Positions 33,067 through 44,626 of a DNA stretch of 64,000 bases are shown piece after piece. The DNA lies in assembly GCA_949592205.1 (NCBI GenBank), contig CATIUR010000001.1:76340059-76404058 (forward strand). Reading direction: 5' to 3'. Source of the stretch: Helichrysum umbraculigerum. Lineage: Eukaryota > Streptophyta > Magnoliopsida > Asterales > Asteraceae. The notes under the pieces were generated by a model. That model was not told the origin of the DNA and did not search any database. It saw only the letters and a list, made by a program, of their open reading frames with translations. The number at the start of each line of letters is the position of its first letter. Positions within the stretch are counted from its first letter, which is position 1. Both the position numbers and the translations under genes were made by a program.

Positions 33067-34689
33067 TGTAACACCTGCCTAATTAGGATAATTAATTATG
33101 CCTAATTATTTGTAACTAGTTGTAATTAATATGTAATAGGACTAGTTATAGACTCTATTTGTATACATAAGGTGATTTATATATATGTGTGTACTAACGC
33201 GATTTGGATAAATCGTACGAATTAACCGGACAGAGTCCGATACATTTTACTTGGACGTTGGTGACAAAACTTACGTAAATAATGGGAACGTATTTTGCTG
33301 TATAAATACATATTCGAACGGACGCTATTAGATTAGCGCGACAACATTACGAATATTTTAACAAAAACGTATCAAACGTGAACCAAATAATTCAAATATC
33401 CCGACAAGTATTTTAATAAACATTTACAAGTATTTTTCATTAAAATATTCGGATAGCATTTTTAAAACATAACTGTTTGGTTAAATACTAAAAACGAACG
33501 ATTAATCAATTTGGACACGGAGTGAATACTATATTTTGGGAAGCGTTTTCCCTCCCTTGTCTCTTTGGAACCAACCAACACCCACCACCCCCTCACACTT
33601 CTCTTTCATTTTTACTAAACAAAAACACACACACAAACTCAAACTCTCTCTAAAAATCTCTACCAAATTTCGGATTCACAAATCGATCCACAAGAATTAC
33701 ATTCTCGGAATCACCATCACGAGAGGAACAAGATTAACAAAGGCACCATACTCGTTTTCTTCCCCGTTTGGCTTCGATTTGCAATTGTAAGAAATTTCAA
33801 AAAAACTTAGATCTACTCATTTTGATGTAATATTTTGGTGTTATAATGTTTACACAACTTAGTATTGTCCATATGTATGAATAAAACACGATTTTACAGC
33901 TTAAAAATATGTTAGATTTGCGTTTTTGGCCGAAAAATCACGACAGCCGAAACTTTATGGGCTGGTGTTCATCTTTGCGACACAACGCTTGTGTCGCAAG
34001 TTGTGTCGCATAAATCCATTTGCGTCGTATTTTGTGTCGTAGCTTATGTCGTACGTTGTGTCGCACCCTTGTGTCGTAAACCTTATACGACACAACCCTG
34101 TGTCGCAGAGCTCTTGTGTCGCACTTTTATGCGACACAACGCTTGTGTCGCATACCAAATCCTTGTGTCGCAAATTGTGTCGCAGAATCAGAGTTTTGAA
34201 GCGGTTCGTTGTAGCAAAGCCAAATTTACTGTAGCAAAGTCATTCTAATATACGATGTTTCAACGCAATAATAACAGCTTAGAACTACTGCAACAAACCG
34301 TCACCAACGGGCCAAACCTGTTTTCTAACAACAAACGATTACAAACATACAGACAAATATTGGGCATACTAGTTGTGTACAACTAAACGAAATGTCTTGC
34401 GAGACATCTACTTACATAACCTCATATGTTTTGGCATTTGAAGGTTACGGGTTCGGAGAACCTACTTGCTTTACTTACTACTTGCTATTTGCTACTGCTT
34501 ACTACAAGACTCAGGTGAGTCTTACGGCCCCACTTTTACTCTTTTATCTTATTCGGGGAGAAACATGCTACTACTTTTCCTTGAACACAAGTACTAAAAC
34601 TGTTTACTATACTAAACGGAATTGCATGAGTTGTTTACTATTTACAGAAGTCTCTTCATCATATATCGTTAGTTATGGACTTAAGCGCG
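33067..34689 (+). repeat. Solo LTR C, left part
   Basis: With 40730-41415 this forms one LTR of about 2.3 kb (TGTAACACCTGCC to GGGGGTGTTACA) flanked by ATGTA (33062-33066 and 41416-41420). The right-hand ATGTA overlaps the first four bases of B's 3' LTR, so C was inserted exactly at B's LTR edge. Copia-2 splits it. It holds a TGTGTCGCA array and the CAG|GTGAGT donor near 34515. Confidence 0.85.
33972..34195 (+). repeat. TGTGTCGCA / TGCGACACAA word array in LTR C
   Basis: About a dozen TGTGTCGCA or TGTGTCGTA words, several facing TGCGACACAACGC, within 220 bp. The position in the LTR matches the arrays in B and G but the word differs. Confidence 0.8.
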
Positions 34690-35126
34690 TGTTGGTGTAT
34701 TTTGTGTGTCAGTCAGTTGGTCATACTATTGTAATTGTCAAAGTCAATTAGTCTGCATATGTATAGTGTTCAGTGTGTAAACGAAAAGTAATTATATACA
34801 ATATACATAGAATGCGACGTTGGCTATGTCGCAATGGGCTGGGCCTGAGACGTTGGGCCTAACGTCGCAGGGCCCAATAGGCTTCATATAAATAGAGAGT
34901 TAATATTCAGTTTTAGGGTTAGCGTTTTAGAGAGTGAGGTGAGGCGTTTGGTGTGAGAGAGACAGAGAGAAACGAGTTTGTATCTGTAATCGTTATATTA
35001 ACAATTGTTAATATATACAAGATTATAGAGAAATCGTGTGTTCGTGAATCATATATTGATTGTTAATCATTCCGCAATAGCAATCAATCAAACGATCCGA
35101 TTAGATCTACGTGTACGGGACTATCA
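34690..35126 (+). repeat. Copia-2 5' LTR with GCGACGT hairpins and TATA box
   Basis: TGTTGGTGTATT to ACTATCA. Two inverted word pairs (34813-34833 and 34844-34871) sit directly upstream of TATAAATA (34887-34894). The 3' LTR repeats them at 40411-40469. Confidence 0.9.
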
Positions 35127-35128
35127 AC

Positions 35129-35141
35129 TGGTATCAGAGCC
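35129..35141 (+). other. Copia-2 primer-binding site
   Basis: TGGTATCAGAGCC two bases after the LTR, complementary to initiator tRNA-Met. Confidence 0.9.
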
Positions 35142-35359
35142 GTAGAATCAAGGATTCGTCGGTTTCGGATCGTATTTTGAACGTTTTTGGTTTGATTCGC
35201 GAAGGTTTAATTGATTAATCTTCGTTTCTGAGTTAGTTTGCTTGAAGAAATCGATTTCTGGAAGTGTTTTTGGGTTAGATCGACGTTTGGTTTACGAAAT
35301 TTCGTTAGGGTTTCGGAAAAAATTCGATTTTAGGGTTTCTGGCCGCTGCAGCCCGACTG

Positions 35360-35610
35360 TGCGACGTCACCTGCGACGTCACCTGCGACGTTGCCTGCGA
35401 CGTCGCTTGCGACGTTATTGATTTTGACCTTAAGTGGTCTTGCGACGTAGTTAGCGACGTCGTTATTTTGACCTTAAGTGGTTACTGCGACGTAGGTTGC
35501 GACGTCGCTTGTTTCTGAGACGTTATACACTACGTCTCATTTTCGATTCTTAATTGAGTCATTAGCCTTTTGCGACGTACCGCTGCGACGTTGCTAATTT
35601 TTTCTGCGAC
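35360..35610 (+). repeat. GCGACGT word array in Copia-2 leader
   Basis: TGCGACGT recurs about a dozen times, with CACC, TGCC or AGTT spacers. Copies are mostly direct rather than facing. An A-rich tract follows at 35633-35663. Confidence 0.8.
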
Positions 35611-36016
35611 ATTACCCTCGTTCTAGATTCGTAAAAAAAGAAAAAAGAAAAAAAAAAAAAAAAGTTTTTTGGCGGGAAAGTCCAAAATTTTTTTGCGTTT
35701 TCAAATTTTTTCCATAGGCTTAAAAGTGTTCAATTTTAGCCTGGAAAAAGTTTCATTTTACCCAGCCATTTTTTGACGTTTTCGGACGAAATTTTGGCGG
35801 GAAAAACGCGAAAATTTTTGTAATTTCAAATTTTGTATTTTAGGTTAAAATAGCTTAATTTTAGTGTCAAATAAGTTTCGCTATACTCGGGTAGTCTTCG
35901 AAATTTTCAATTTTGGAAGGAAAGTCGCAAGAGGCCAAATATCTTTCTGGTTTGAAGATGTCTTCTAAAGCTCTTATGCGTTACTATAGTGGAGCTGTTA
36001 ATGAGATTGAACCCCC

Positions 36017-38596
36017 ATGCTTACATATGATACTGATTATGCTACATGGAGATTTGAGTTTGAAGCTTTCATATCTGAAAACGATCCAGATATGTGGAAC
36101 TCATTGGTTGAAAGATATGAAAGACCAGTATTTGGAACAAAGAATTTAAGAGTATCACCACAAAAGTCTTACAATGGCATGACACTTGAGGAGAGAAGAG
36201 CTTGGGATATTGAAAAGAAAACCCATGCCACAATATTAAAATGTATGTCAAATGAAGTTAAACAATTGTTCAACCATTATGATATTGCATACGACCTCTG
36301 GCATGCAATTGAAACACGATGTGGTGGATATGAAAAATATAGGAGAAATAGAGTGGAACTTGTCAAGAAACAGTTTGACACATTTGATTTACTATCAAAT
36401 GAATCTTTAGAAGCACTCTTCAAAAGATATTCCCAACTCGTAGATGAAGTGGCTGATGGAGGAATAGTACTTAATAATGGAGAGGTAAATAAGAAGCTAT
36501 TACGGGCATTACCTAAGGATTGGGCTACCAATGTGGAGATTTTGGAACAAGATCCAGAAATTGAAATCATGGATTTGGAAGAACTCATCAGAAAGTTACA
36601 GGCTGATGCTCTTGACATGAAGAAGAAAGAAAAGATGTCAGCGTCTTCCACTCAAAATCCTAGTCTCAATGAAACTTCCAGATCTAATTCCAAGTCAGCT
36701 ACATCTCCTTCTGGTAGCACTTCATATGCTTCCTATACTTCTCAAACAGCTCCTTCAAAGGCTACTGAGGATCATGCTACAATCTTTGTAGCTTTCCTCA
36801 ACTCTTATGAGAATTTTCTTTCCAAGAAGGCTAGTACTCTACAGCTTACTGAAGAAGACTTTGAACAAATCGATTCTGATGATCTCGAGCAAATGGACAT
36901 CAAATGGAGCATGGCCATGATAACCCAAAGGACAAAGAAATTTCTTCAGAGAACGGGCAAAAAGGACCTGGATGATGATGGTGATACAGGTTTTGGTTTT
37001 AATAAAAGCAAAGTGAAATGCAAAAGCTGTCAGAGTTATGGACACTTTGCTAAGGAGTGTGAAAAAGAAAGATATCCATCATCTGGCTTCACTACACCTT
37101 CAGCTCCCAAGACTCCAGAGAAAGATTCAACATCACAGGCGTTGGTGGTGTTTAATCAAGGAATGTTTGATTTTAGTGCACTTCAAGGAAAGGTTCAACA
37201 TGGTGCACTCTTGGCAAAGATACATAAGGTACATAATGAACCTGAGGAACCCGTTAATTGTATATCGTGTATTATGCTTGATGCTTCTTTAAAATGTGCT
37301 CAAATAGACAATGAGGATTTGAGAGAAAAAGTTGTTAAACTCACCGAGTCAAACAAGTTTTTGAAAGCTAATGAATTTCTTTATGAAAAACAAATTGAGG
37401 CTTATAAGTTAGACACTGAAAAATACAAGTCTAAAGTTTTTAGCCAACAAGATGCTATTAATAGCTATCTTAAAGAAATGGAACTTTTGAATAAAGAACT
37501 TTCTGAGCTAAAGTCTGAGTCTGACAATTTTAAAAAGGGTATCACAAATTTCTCAAATTCTCATAAACTCTTCGATGAAATGGTTGACAAGATGAGGACA
37601 GATAAAAGTAAAGCGGGACTTGGGTATCCACCTCCCACTAACTATTATCCTAAGCCTGTTAAGGAAGGCACCGAAGAATTTGTGGCTGACTACTCATCAT
37701 GGCCAGCTACAAAGTCTAAAGAAGCTACATTCAATCCCAAAAGGCAGGCAAAGGAGAAAACTAAACGGACAGAGTATCCCTTGCCTACTTTTGTTAAGTC
37801 TGATAGTACACCTCCAGTTAGTGTAGAGGAGGGTGTTGAGATAGAGGATCTACCGGAAGAGGCTGAAATCAAAGTTGAAAAAGTTAATGTAAAGCCAGAA
37901 AATCATATACTTACCAATGAAACTGTAAAGGTTTCAAATACAAAGGGTAAAAACAAGGTTGAAAATGAATCCAAAAGGGTTCAACATCAAATGAAGGATT
38001 CAAATGTAAAATCTAAAAGTGAACAACCTTCAACATCAACTTGTTCAACTTCTGAGGCTTCTACATCAACGTGTACACATAAGTGTTCACGTCCTGTAAA
38101 TGCCTCCTCTTCTAAGCCTCCAACAGTTCATTCTCCACCTCAAGCTTTTGTGGGTAATCATTGGAATAGGTCGTACATTGAACGACGTTCTTGTTTCCAT
38201 TGTGGACAACAAGGACATACAATTAGGGATTGTCGGTTATTATCCCTAGATAGGTTTGGTAGAGGGATGCCAAGAACTTCCTCCTTTAGGAATTCTTATT
38301 CAAAATCGTTTTCAAGGCGTCGTTCGTATTCGCCTGTATCTAGTTGTGCATCAAACTCTCCAAAACCTATGGCAAGAGTAAACAAAGTTGTGCCCAGTAG
38401 ACCTCAAGTTCAACAGCACAACATTGTTGAAAACAACTCATCTGAACCTACAAAGGTTTGGAAACCCAAATCCACAAACAACGCATCAATGAAATCTTCT
38501 GAGTTTTTAAAATATCATAAACTCATTGATGTGATGGTTATGGATGACCATGGACAACCCAAGTCAATTAAGGCTTGGGTGTCCCATAAGTACTAA
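36017..38596 (+). CDS. Copia-2 Gag, 859 residues, with two zinc knuckles
   Basis: The copia-type Gag domain (UBN2 family) fills residues 1 to about 210 (DLWHAIETRCGG, LRALPKDW). The first zinc knuckle (CKSCQSYGHFAKEC, CX2CX4HX4C) is near 335. A long coiled coil follows (about 410-530, with KVVKLTESNKFLKANE). A second intact knuckle (CFHCGQQGHTIRDC) is near 725. The true start is probably ATG 35913: the upstream frame reads into EIEPP where Copia-3 has KPP, and the two frames meet at the run CCCCC (36012-36016), one base short. So this is an N-terminally frameshifted gene, or the run is a slippage site. Gag forms the virus-like particle and binds RNA. No pol follows. Confidence 0.8.
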   Translation: MLTYDTDYATWRFEFEAFISENDPDMWNSLVERYERPVFGTKNLRVSPQKSYNGMTLEERRAWDIEKKTHATILKCMSNEVKQLFNHYDIAYDLWHAIETRCGGYEKYRRNRVELVKKQFDTFDLLSNESLEALFKRYSQLVDEVADGGIVLNNGEVNKKLLRALPKDWATNVEILEQDPEIEIMDLEELIRKLQADALDMKKKEKMSASSTQNPSLNETSRSNSKSATSPSGSTSYASYTSQTAPSKATEDHATIFVAFLNSYENFLSKKASTLQLTEEDFEQIDSDDLEQMDIKWSMAMITQRTKKFLQRTGKKDLDDDGDTGFGFNKSKVKCKSCQSYGHFAKECEKERYPSSGFTTPSAPKTPEKDSTSQALVVFNQGMFDFSALQGKVQHGALLAKIHKVHNEPEEPVNCISCIMLDASLKCAQIDNEDLREKVVKLTESNKFLKANEFLYEKQIEAYKLDTEKYKSKVFSQQDAINSYLKEMELLNKELSELKSESDNFKKGITNFSNSHKLFDEMVDKMRTDKSKAGLGYPPPTNYYPKPVKEGTEEFVADYSSWPATKSKEATFNPKRQAKEKTKRTEYPLPTFVKSDSTPPVSVEEGVEIEDLPEEAEIKVEKVNVKPENHILTNETVKVSNTKGKNKVENESKRVQHQMKDSNVKSKSEQPSTSTCSTSEASTSTCTHKCSRPVNASSSKPPTVHSPPQAFVGNHWNRSYIERRSCFHCGQQGHTIRDCRLLSLDRFGRGMPRTSSFRNSYSKSFSRRRSYSPVSSCASNSPKPMARVNKVVPSRPQVQQHNIVENNSSEPTKVWKPKSTNNASMKSSEFLKYHKLIDVMVMDDHGQPKSIKAWVSHKY

Positions 38597-40276
38597 CGTT
38601 TAATTGTTTGTGGTGGTGCAGTCAGGTTATTGAAAGCTAACATTTTTAGTGACTGCATGGATGTGGATATTGTTGGAAGAATGCGATGATGATTTGTGAT
38701 TGGATGAGATTTTCGATGTTATGAGGTGGTAAAAGTGCTAAAAGGCATTTGATTTGACTTGATATGTGATTTTGATACTTTTCTTTTAAATTTAATTATT
38801 AATGCAACAGCCATTCTTTATACTTTTTAGTATTAAAGAAATGCAATGTTGCGAAATTTATTCAATTAAAAAATACAAAAATATGTTTAATGTTTAAGGG
38901 GAGTATTTTTGGATTGGATATAAGAATTTGCTGTTCAGGGGGAGTAATTCTGAATATTAAAAATTCTGATTATTTAATTCAGAAATGTGAACAGCAAGAT
39001 TCTTAATTCTTGAAAAGATGTTGGATTGTGTGTCTGTAAAACAACTTGGGATATGATAGTACATCGGGTAACATGCACAAAATGGAAATTTTAAGGTTTA
39101 TCCTTGATGTATCAGTAGGTTTATCTAGCATACTTAATACAGTTTTTATGAAAATTATCTTCATCATATGATGTATTGGTAGGCATGATACATACCGGTC
39201 TATTGGTTATTAAGAAGTAATTCAAATACGTGTCTATGATCTTGTGGTAAACATCTTGTGATGTACGACTCTAAGTCTTAATTCCTTAGCGTAGCTTGAC
39301 ATACTTCTAATTTTTCGATCGTATATCTGAGATCTCTTGGGGGAGTTAGCTGATTGATTCCTTTGTTGTACGTAAGTGCAGACCTGGTCTCGATTCATCT
39401 TACTCTCAAAACTAAGCAAACGTGAGTCAATGTACTTGCAAAGTCTTATATTTAAGGTACTGGTCAAGGTCGCCAATTGAATAAATCAAGTTTGGTTTGA
39501 CTGCGATCAGTTTTGCTTAAACCTGAATCAAGTGTATGTCGCTCTGTTGTACACAAGTACAGACCTGTCACCGCTGGCTTGATTCTTAAAATTGATTCTC
39601 TTATATTCTTTCTAAATTTGGAAACTATGTTCATGTCTAGGTTACAGGGGTATGTCTATGGTGGGGACCACGGTGAAATATTCATACTAACAATAAAAGG
39701 TTAGCTCGCAGACACGGATGTAACATGTTTAAGTGGAAAAACAATACCAATAATCGTCTTGAAGTAATTTTTATACTAGGTGTATTAAATGTGCTAAGTA
39801 AATTTAAAGTGGACAATTATACTGGTAATCGAGATAACACTTACTATTTGCTAATAATTGCATGTTGGCCTGATATGATCTCTAAGCAGACTTAAAACAA
39901 TCCTATCCCCAATTTATTTTAATCTTCGTTCTTTACTTTTCATTTATAAAGAAAAATTCAAAAAGATTTTATTTCTATGTTATTTTCTTCAATATCACAT
40001 ATCTTGTTAAAGTCAAATATTGAAGATGTAAAGGATGTCGGTTATTCTCCAAAGATTGTGAAGATAATTCTATCGGAGAAGCTGCTGATGATTGAGAGAT
40101 GGTCACTGAGTTTGAAGATCTTATTGTATGATAAATTTGTGTCAGTCACATGAATTTGGACATCAAGATTTCTTGGAATACCATGCTATCTCAAAGGGGG
40201 AGTTTCTGATTGTCAAAGACATGAAAGAGTTTGTTGATGAAGACCAATTGAAGACTTCTTTGACCAAGCTGCTGAC
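38597..40276 (+). other. Copia-2 region between gag and 3' LTR
   Basis: No pol sequence. The segment 38808-39900 matches the start of the Copia-1 internal region. The extra ORF of Copia-1 is absent. The short ORFs are not convincing. Confidence 0.6.
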
Positions 40277-40287
40277 AAGGGGGAGTT

Positions 40288-40724
40288 TGTTGGTACATTT
40301 TGTGTGTCAGTCAGTTGGTCAAACTATTATAATTGTCAAAGTCAATTAGTCTGCATATGTATAGTGTTCAGTGTGTAAACGAAAAGTAATTATATACAAT
40401 ATACATAGAGTGCGACGTTGGCTATGTCGCAATGGGCTGGGCCTGCGACGTTGGGCCTAACGTCGCAGGGCCCAATAGGCTTCATATAAATAGAGAGTTA
40501 ATATTCAGTTTTAGGGTTAGCGTTTTAGAGAGTGAGGTGAGGCGTTTGGTGTGAGAGAGACAGAGAGAAACGAGTTTGTATCTGTAATCGTTATATTATC
40601 AATTGTTAATATATACAAGATTATAGAGAAATCGTGTGTTCGTGAATCATATATTGATTGTTAATCATTCCGCAATAGCAATCAATCAAACGATCCGATT
40701 AGATCTACGTGTACGGGACTATCA
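40288..40724 (+). repeat. Copia-2 3' LTR
   Basis: 437 bp, TGTTGGTACATT to ACTATCA, followed by the duplicated GCGCG. Confidence 0.92.
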
Positions 40725-40729
40725 GCGCG

Positions 40730-41415
40730 AACACTAGTTAATGGATCCATTAGGGAAATGACCCCCCCCGCCAGGGGTAGTAGCGCTACCACGAACCGTT
40801 CTGTATAAACGGGCGACTATTATTCGTTACATATGCTTGCTCAGTTACGCGCATGTCACGGGAGCAATTTATTACTTACGGGTTAAGCTTCGATTATGAG
40901 CCTCATGGCAACTGTATAACTTACTTACTTACATTTGTTGGATTGCAAATACTGCTTTTACATTTGCTGGATTGCAAATACTGATTTTTCGCCTATGGGC
41001 ACTACTGATGAAATCTTGTGTTCAAAACTGATATTACTTACAAACCTGTGAGATTCACCAACATTCGTGTTGACCCTTTTATCATGTATTCTCAGGTACA
41101 CAGATGGAGTAGGATTACTCCAGGACATAGCTAGAGTCGCATGATTTCAACACAACTACATTAACGGAGATTCTTAGCATTATCTTTTGTATATTTCGAT
41201 TATGTAATAGAATCTCCCGCTATACGCTTGGACTCTAGGGAAACTACATTTTTGTAGACGAAAACATTAAGTTTTCAAACATTATATCTATGGGAATGTA
41301 ACTAATTTACAAACGTTGCATATAGATGTCGTTTGCTTTATCTTTGTGCTGTGATATTTGATTAGTAGCACCCCAAAACTTGCTTCCGCCAAACAGTGAA
41401 TTCGGGGGTGTTACA
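40730..41415 (+). repeat. Solo LTR C, right part
   Basis: Resumes after Copia-2's GCGCG duplication and ends GGGGGTGTTACA. It holds the candidate acceptor TATTCTCAG|G near 41095 and a direct repeat of 'ttgctggattgcaaatactg' near 40950. Confidence 0.8.
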
Positions 41416-41416
41416 A

Positions 41417-44400
41417 TGTAACACCCGCCAAATTAGGACTAATTATTAGGTCCTAATCACTTCATAATACGTGTAATTAGTTCCGTGTTAGGCTAATTGT
41501 ACGTATCATTATGTATATTGTAATATATACACATACGCGATTTAGTTAAATCGTACATTTTCAATTCGGATGAATTCCGAATCACACGGCCGTTGATGAA
41601 CCATTTTACACTATACATAAATCCACTTTGTGATGAAATGTTCAACTATGGACTTAGTATTATTAATTCATAATAATATACTCGAAAAATCCATTACGTT
41701 CAATTTAAAACGTAACGTACTCGAGAAAACGCGCAAATCGAGCCCGACACCCGAATGAAACCAACATATATTTTGGTAACTCAAAATAATTCATTTCAAA
41801 ATATTTGGTCACTCAAAGTAACTATTACATATCGAAAATAACTCGTGAGAAATCAAATGATAAAAAGTTAACTTTAAATCGCGCGATTAACGTTTAACGA
41901 CTCGTGAACGGAACCCGATTCGAAGAAGCAAGCCAAGGGCCCAAACCCACTTTGGGCTAAGCCCATTTTCGGCCAAAGATCAGGCCATAACCGGCCCATA
42001 TAAGCCCAGCCCACACATGCCCAAATCTAACTACTTAAATTCTTGATTTCCTTAATAAACCTTCATTTTAACATCATCTTATCCTCACCTATCTCTCTCT
42101 CTCAGGTTTCTCTAGCCAAAACACAGCCACCATAACCTTCCATCCTCTCATCCACGAAATACCAGCAAAAACTACCAATATCTAACATCATCTCATTCAC
42201 CAAATCGCTAGGAGAAGCAAGGAACGCACCAACCGAGCAAAACAGTCCTCTCCTCTTTGTTCCAGCTCTTAGACCACGAGTTTGCTGTAAGTTCTCTCTA
42301 GATTTTAGTGGTTTTTACTTGGATGATACTTATCTTCATGCTTGTTGTTCATTTATACTCGTTTGTGTCCATGATCCACTTTAAAATCACAATCGAAACG
42401 TTAAGAACCATTGGGTAATAACATTGTCCACTGGGTAATAATTTAGGTCGACTTAGATCGGCTATAACCGAACTATTTCTTGATGAAATCTAACGTTTCT
42501 TGAGCCTAATGTTGAGTAATTTCAGTCTAGTTTTCAAATATGTTAGCCTCATGCTCTAAATCAGTCGTTTTCTATTTTTAATGAGTCAAACAAAGTACAA
42601 TAGCAGATCTGAACAATCTGACCAGGATCTTGACCAAATCAAAATAAGCATATTTTGGTGTTTGGAACGAATTGGAACTTGAAACCAGTGGGAAAAGATC
42701 ACAATTTTCGTTAGTTTTCCAAATCCTACTGGCACTTTTCGTGATGTTTTGTAAAACTCAACTTATAACCAGATTATTGAACATATGTCACAAAAACAGG
42801 CTGCTTGACCCTTGTCCCTTTATAATTTAATATCACGAGTTTCGTTGGACTAAAGATCATGTAAGAATATGGAAATTAAAGATAAGACATGTAGGAACAA
42901 TATATAATTTTTCCAGATTCCATCTCGACCTAAAACTTAGTTAAAACAAGGCCCGAGCGAGACCGAAATCTGTCAAATATAAACTAAAGGGACTGTTTTC
43001 GTATTCGGTTTAAAAACGACACTTGTGGGTCACCAAAGGTCACGAAACTTGTTTACTATAAGTTTTATAACATAATAGAAGTCGTGTAAAAGTTTCGGGT
43101 CAAACCGAGCATTTTTGACCAAAGTCACATTTTGAAAACTCTAACAGCCCGACTTAGCGTCACTTGCACCCAAGTGACGCCAGCGACTAGCGACACTTAA
43201 CAAGTGACGCCCTATGTTCAATTTTAAATTACTAAGCGTCACTTACCCGAGTGACGCTACATACCTGAGTGTCGCTCATAGCGACACTAACTCAAGTGAC
43301 GCTAACTTATTGAAACCACCACAACAGTCACTTACCCTAGTGACGCTAAATATCCGAGTGTCGCCCATAGCGACACTTACCTGAGTGACGCCAGTTAATT
43401 AAAAATTAAAGTCCAGCGACACTGACCTACTGATGCTACCCCCAACCGAGTGTCGCTTCGAGTGACGCTAAAAACAGAAAGTTTAAAACCACTTTTCACA
43501 CTAAGTATCGAATATGTGTAACAACAATCTTACTACTTACGACACTACTTGAACTTGAAACACATATACTTTAACTAGTATACAATGAAATAATACAAAA
43601 CCTAATAATAATGTCTTCGGGAATTATTATTACATACTTAAACATTCACCAACGGGCCACAAACATATTGATTAAACAACGAATGATACTTGGACATAAC
43701 TAGTTGAAATGGACAACTAGCATGGGTGATCTTTTGAGATACCTACTTACTATTATAACCTTGCGCGTCTAGGACGGCTGGCAGGTTACAGTCTGCGGAC
43801 TCATTTGCTCATATCATTATCGCTTGCTTGTTATCAACACGCTCAGACTCAGGTGAGTCTCATGGCCCCTCTTTTACTGTTTTACACAGGGGTGTGATAC
43901 ATTTGCTCATTTTTAACATGTGAACGCAAGTACAACATTTTCATATACTACATGAGTTTTACACAACTAATCATTTCAAAGTCCTCCGTCAGCATAGTTT
44001 GGTAATACGTTTGTAGCGTGAATATTAGTATATGGTACCATATAGGATTGACCCTCCTCGTCCGGGTTAGCAAGCACTAACCGGGTAAACGGACGTACTA
44101 ATATTTGGGAAGACGAGTGTTGATTAGGCACTCGTGGAGGCAAAAACGCTCAGGTGGATCCTGACCCTCGAGTTAAGCTCAGACTATGCGCTCATGGTTG
44201 TATACATATACATTTTTATTTGTTGGATGCAAATCGGTACTTAAATCTTGCGGTTCATACAATATTACTTGATTTCAAACCTGTGAGCTCACCAGCTTTA
44301 GCTGACCCATTTTAGCATGTATCACAGGTACTCAACAGTAGGTTGGACTGCTATCAGGATCACTATAGCTCGAGTCAGTATGCAGACACTAGAGATTTTC

Positions 44401-44621
44401 TTGCATTAGTATATTTTGTACAAATACTTATGTACTGAAATCTCTCATTTAATCGAACACGAGCTATGTATTGGCTGTGAATGTTGTAAACAATTAAACA
44501 TCAATATATTTTGTTAAAACGACGCATATAGAGTCGTTTACTATAATTCTTTGTGCTTTGATTATTGATTAATAACACCCATAGTATGCTTCCGCTAAAC
44601 TGTAAATTTGGGGGTGTTACA
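41417..44621 (+). repeat. Element B 3' LTR
   Basis: 3,205 bp, matching 20347-23551 in length and order. Followed by CTTGG. Includes the GCGWCACT array (43156-43470). Confidence 0.92.
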
Positions 44622-44626
44622 CTTGG

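Larger units (their letters stand above)
34690..40724 (+). mobile_element. Copia-2: gag-only Ty1/copia element
   Basis: LTRs of 437 bp (34690-35126 and 40288-40724) are flanked by GCGCG (34685-34689 and 40725-40729). A tRNA-Met-type primer site is at 35129 and the polypurine tract AAGGGGGAGTT at 40277-40287. The only gene is gag; protease, integrase, RT and RNase H are absent. The LTRs differ at about seven positions. It would depend on a relative for reverse transcription and integration. Confidence 0.92.
20347..44621 (+). mobile_element. Element B: non-autonomous Tekay-like Ty3/gypsy element, with nested insertions
   Basis: LTRs of identical length (20347-23551 and 41417-44621, 3,205 bp) start TGTAACACCCGCC and end GGGGGTGTTACA, flanked by CTTGG (20342-20346 and 44622-44626). 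The tRNA-Met-type primer site follows at 23555. Its own internal DNA is only about 4 kb (23552-26941 and 32460-33066) and has no RT, RNase H or integrase. Copia-1 and solo LTR C are inserted in it. The LTRs differ by several dozen substitutions without length change, about 2% by eye. Confidence 0.92.

Noticed and set aside
33067..41415. Reading C as the true 3' LTR of element B
   Set aside because: Its length and sequence differ from B's 5' LTR, whereas 41417-44621 matches that LTR exactly in length and is followed by the CTTGG duplication.
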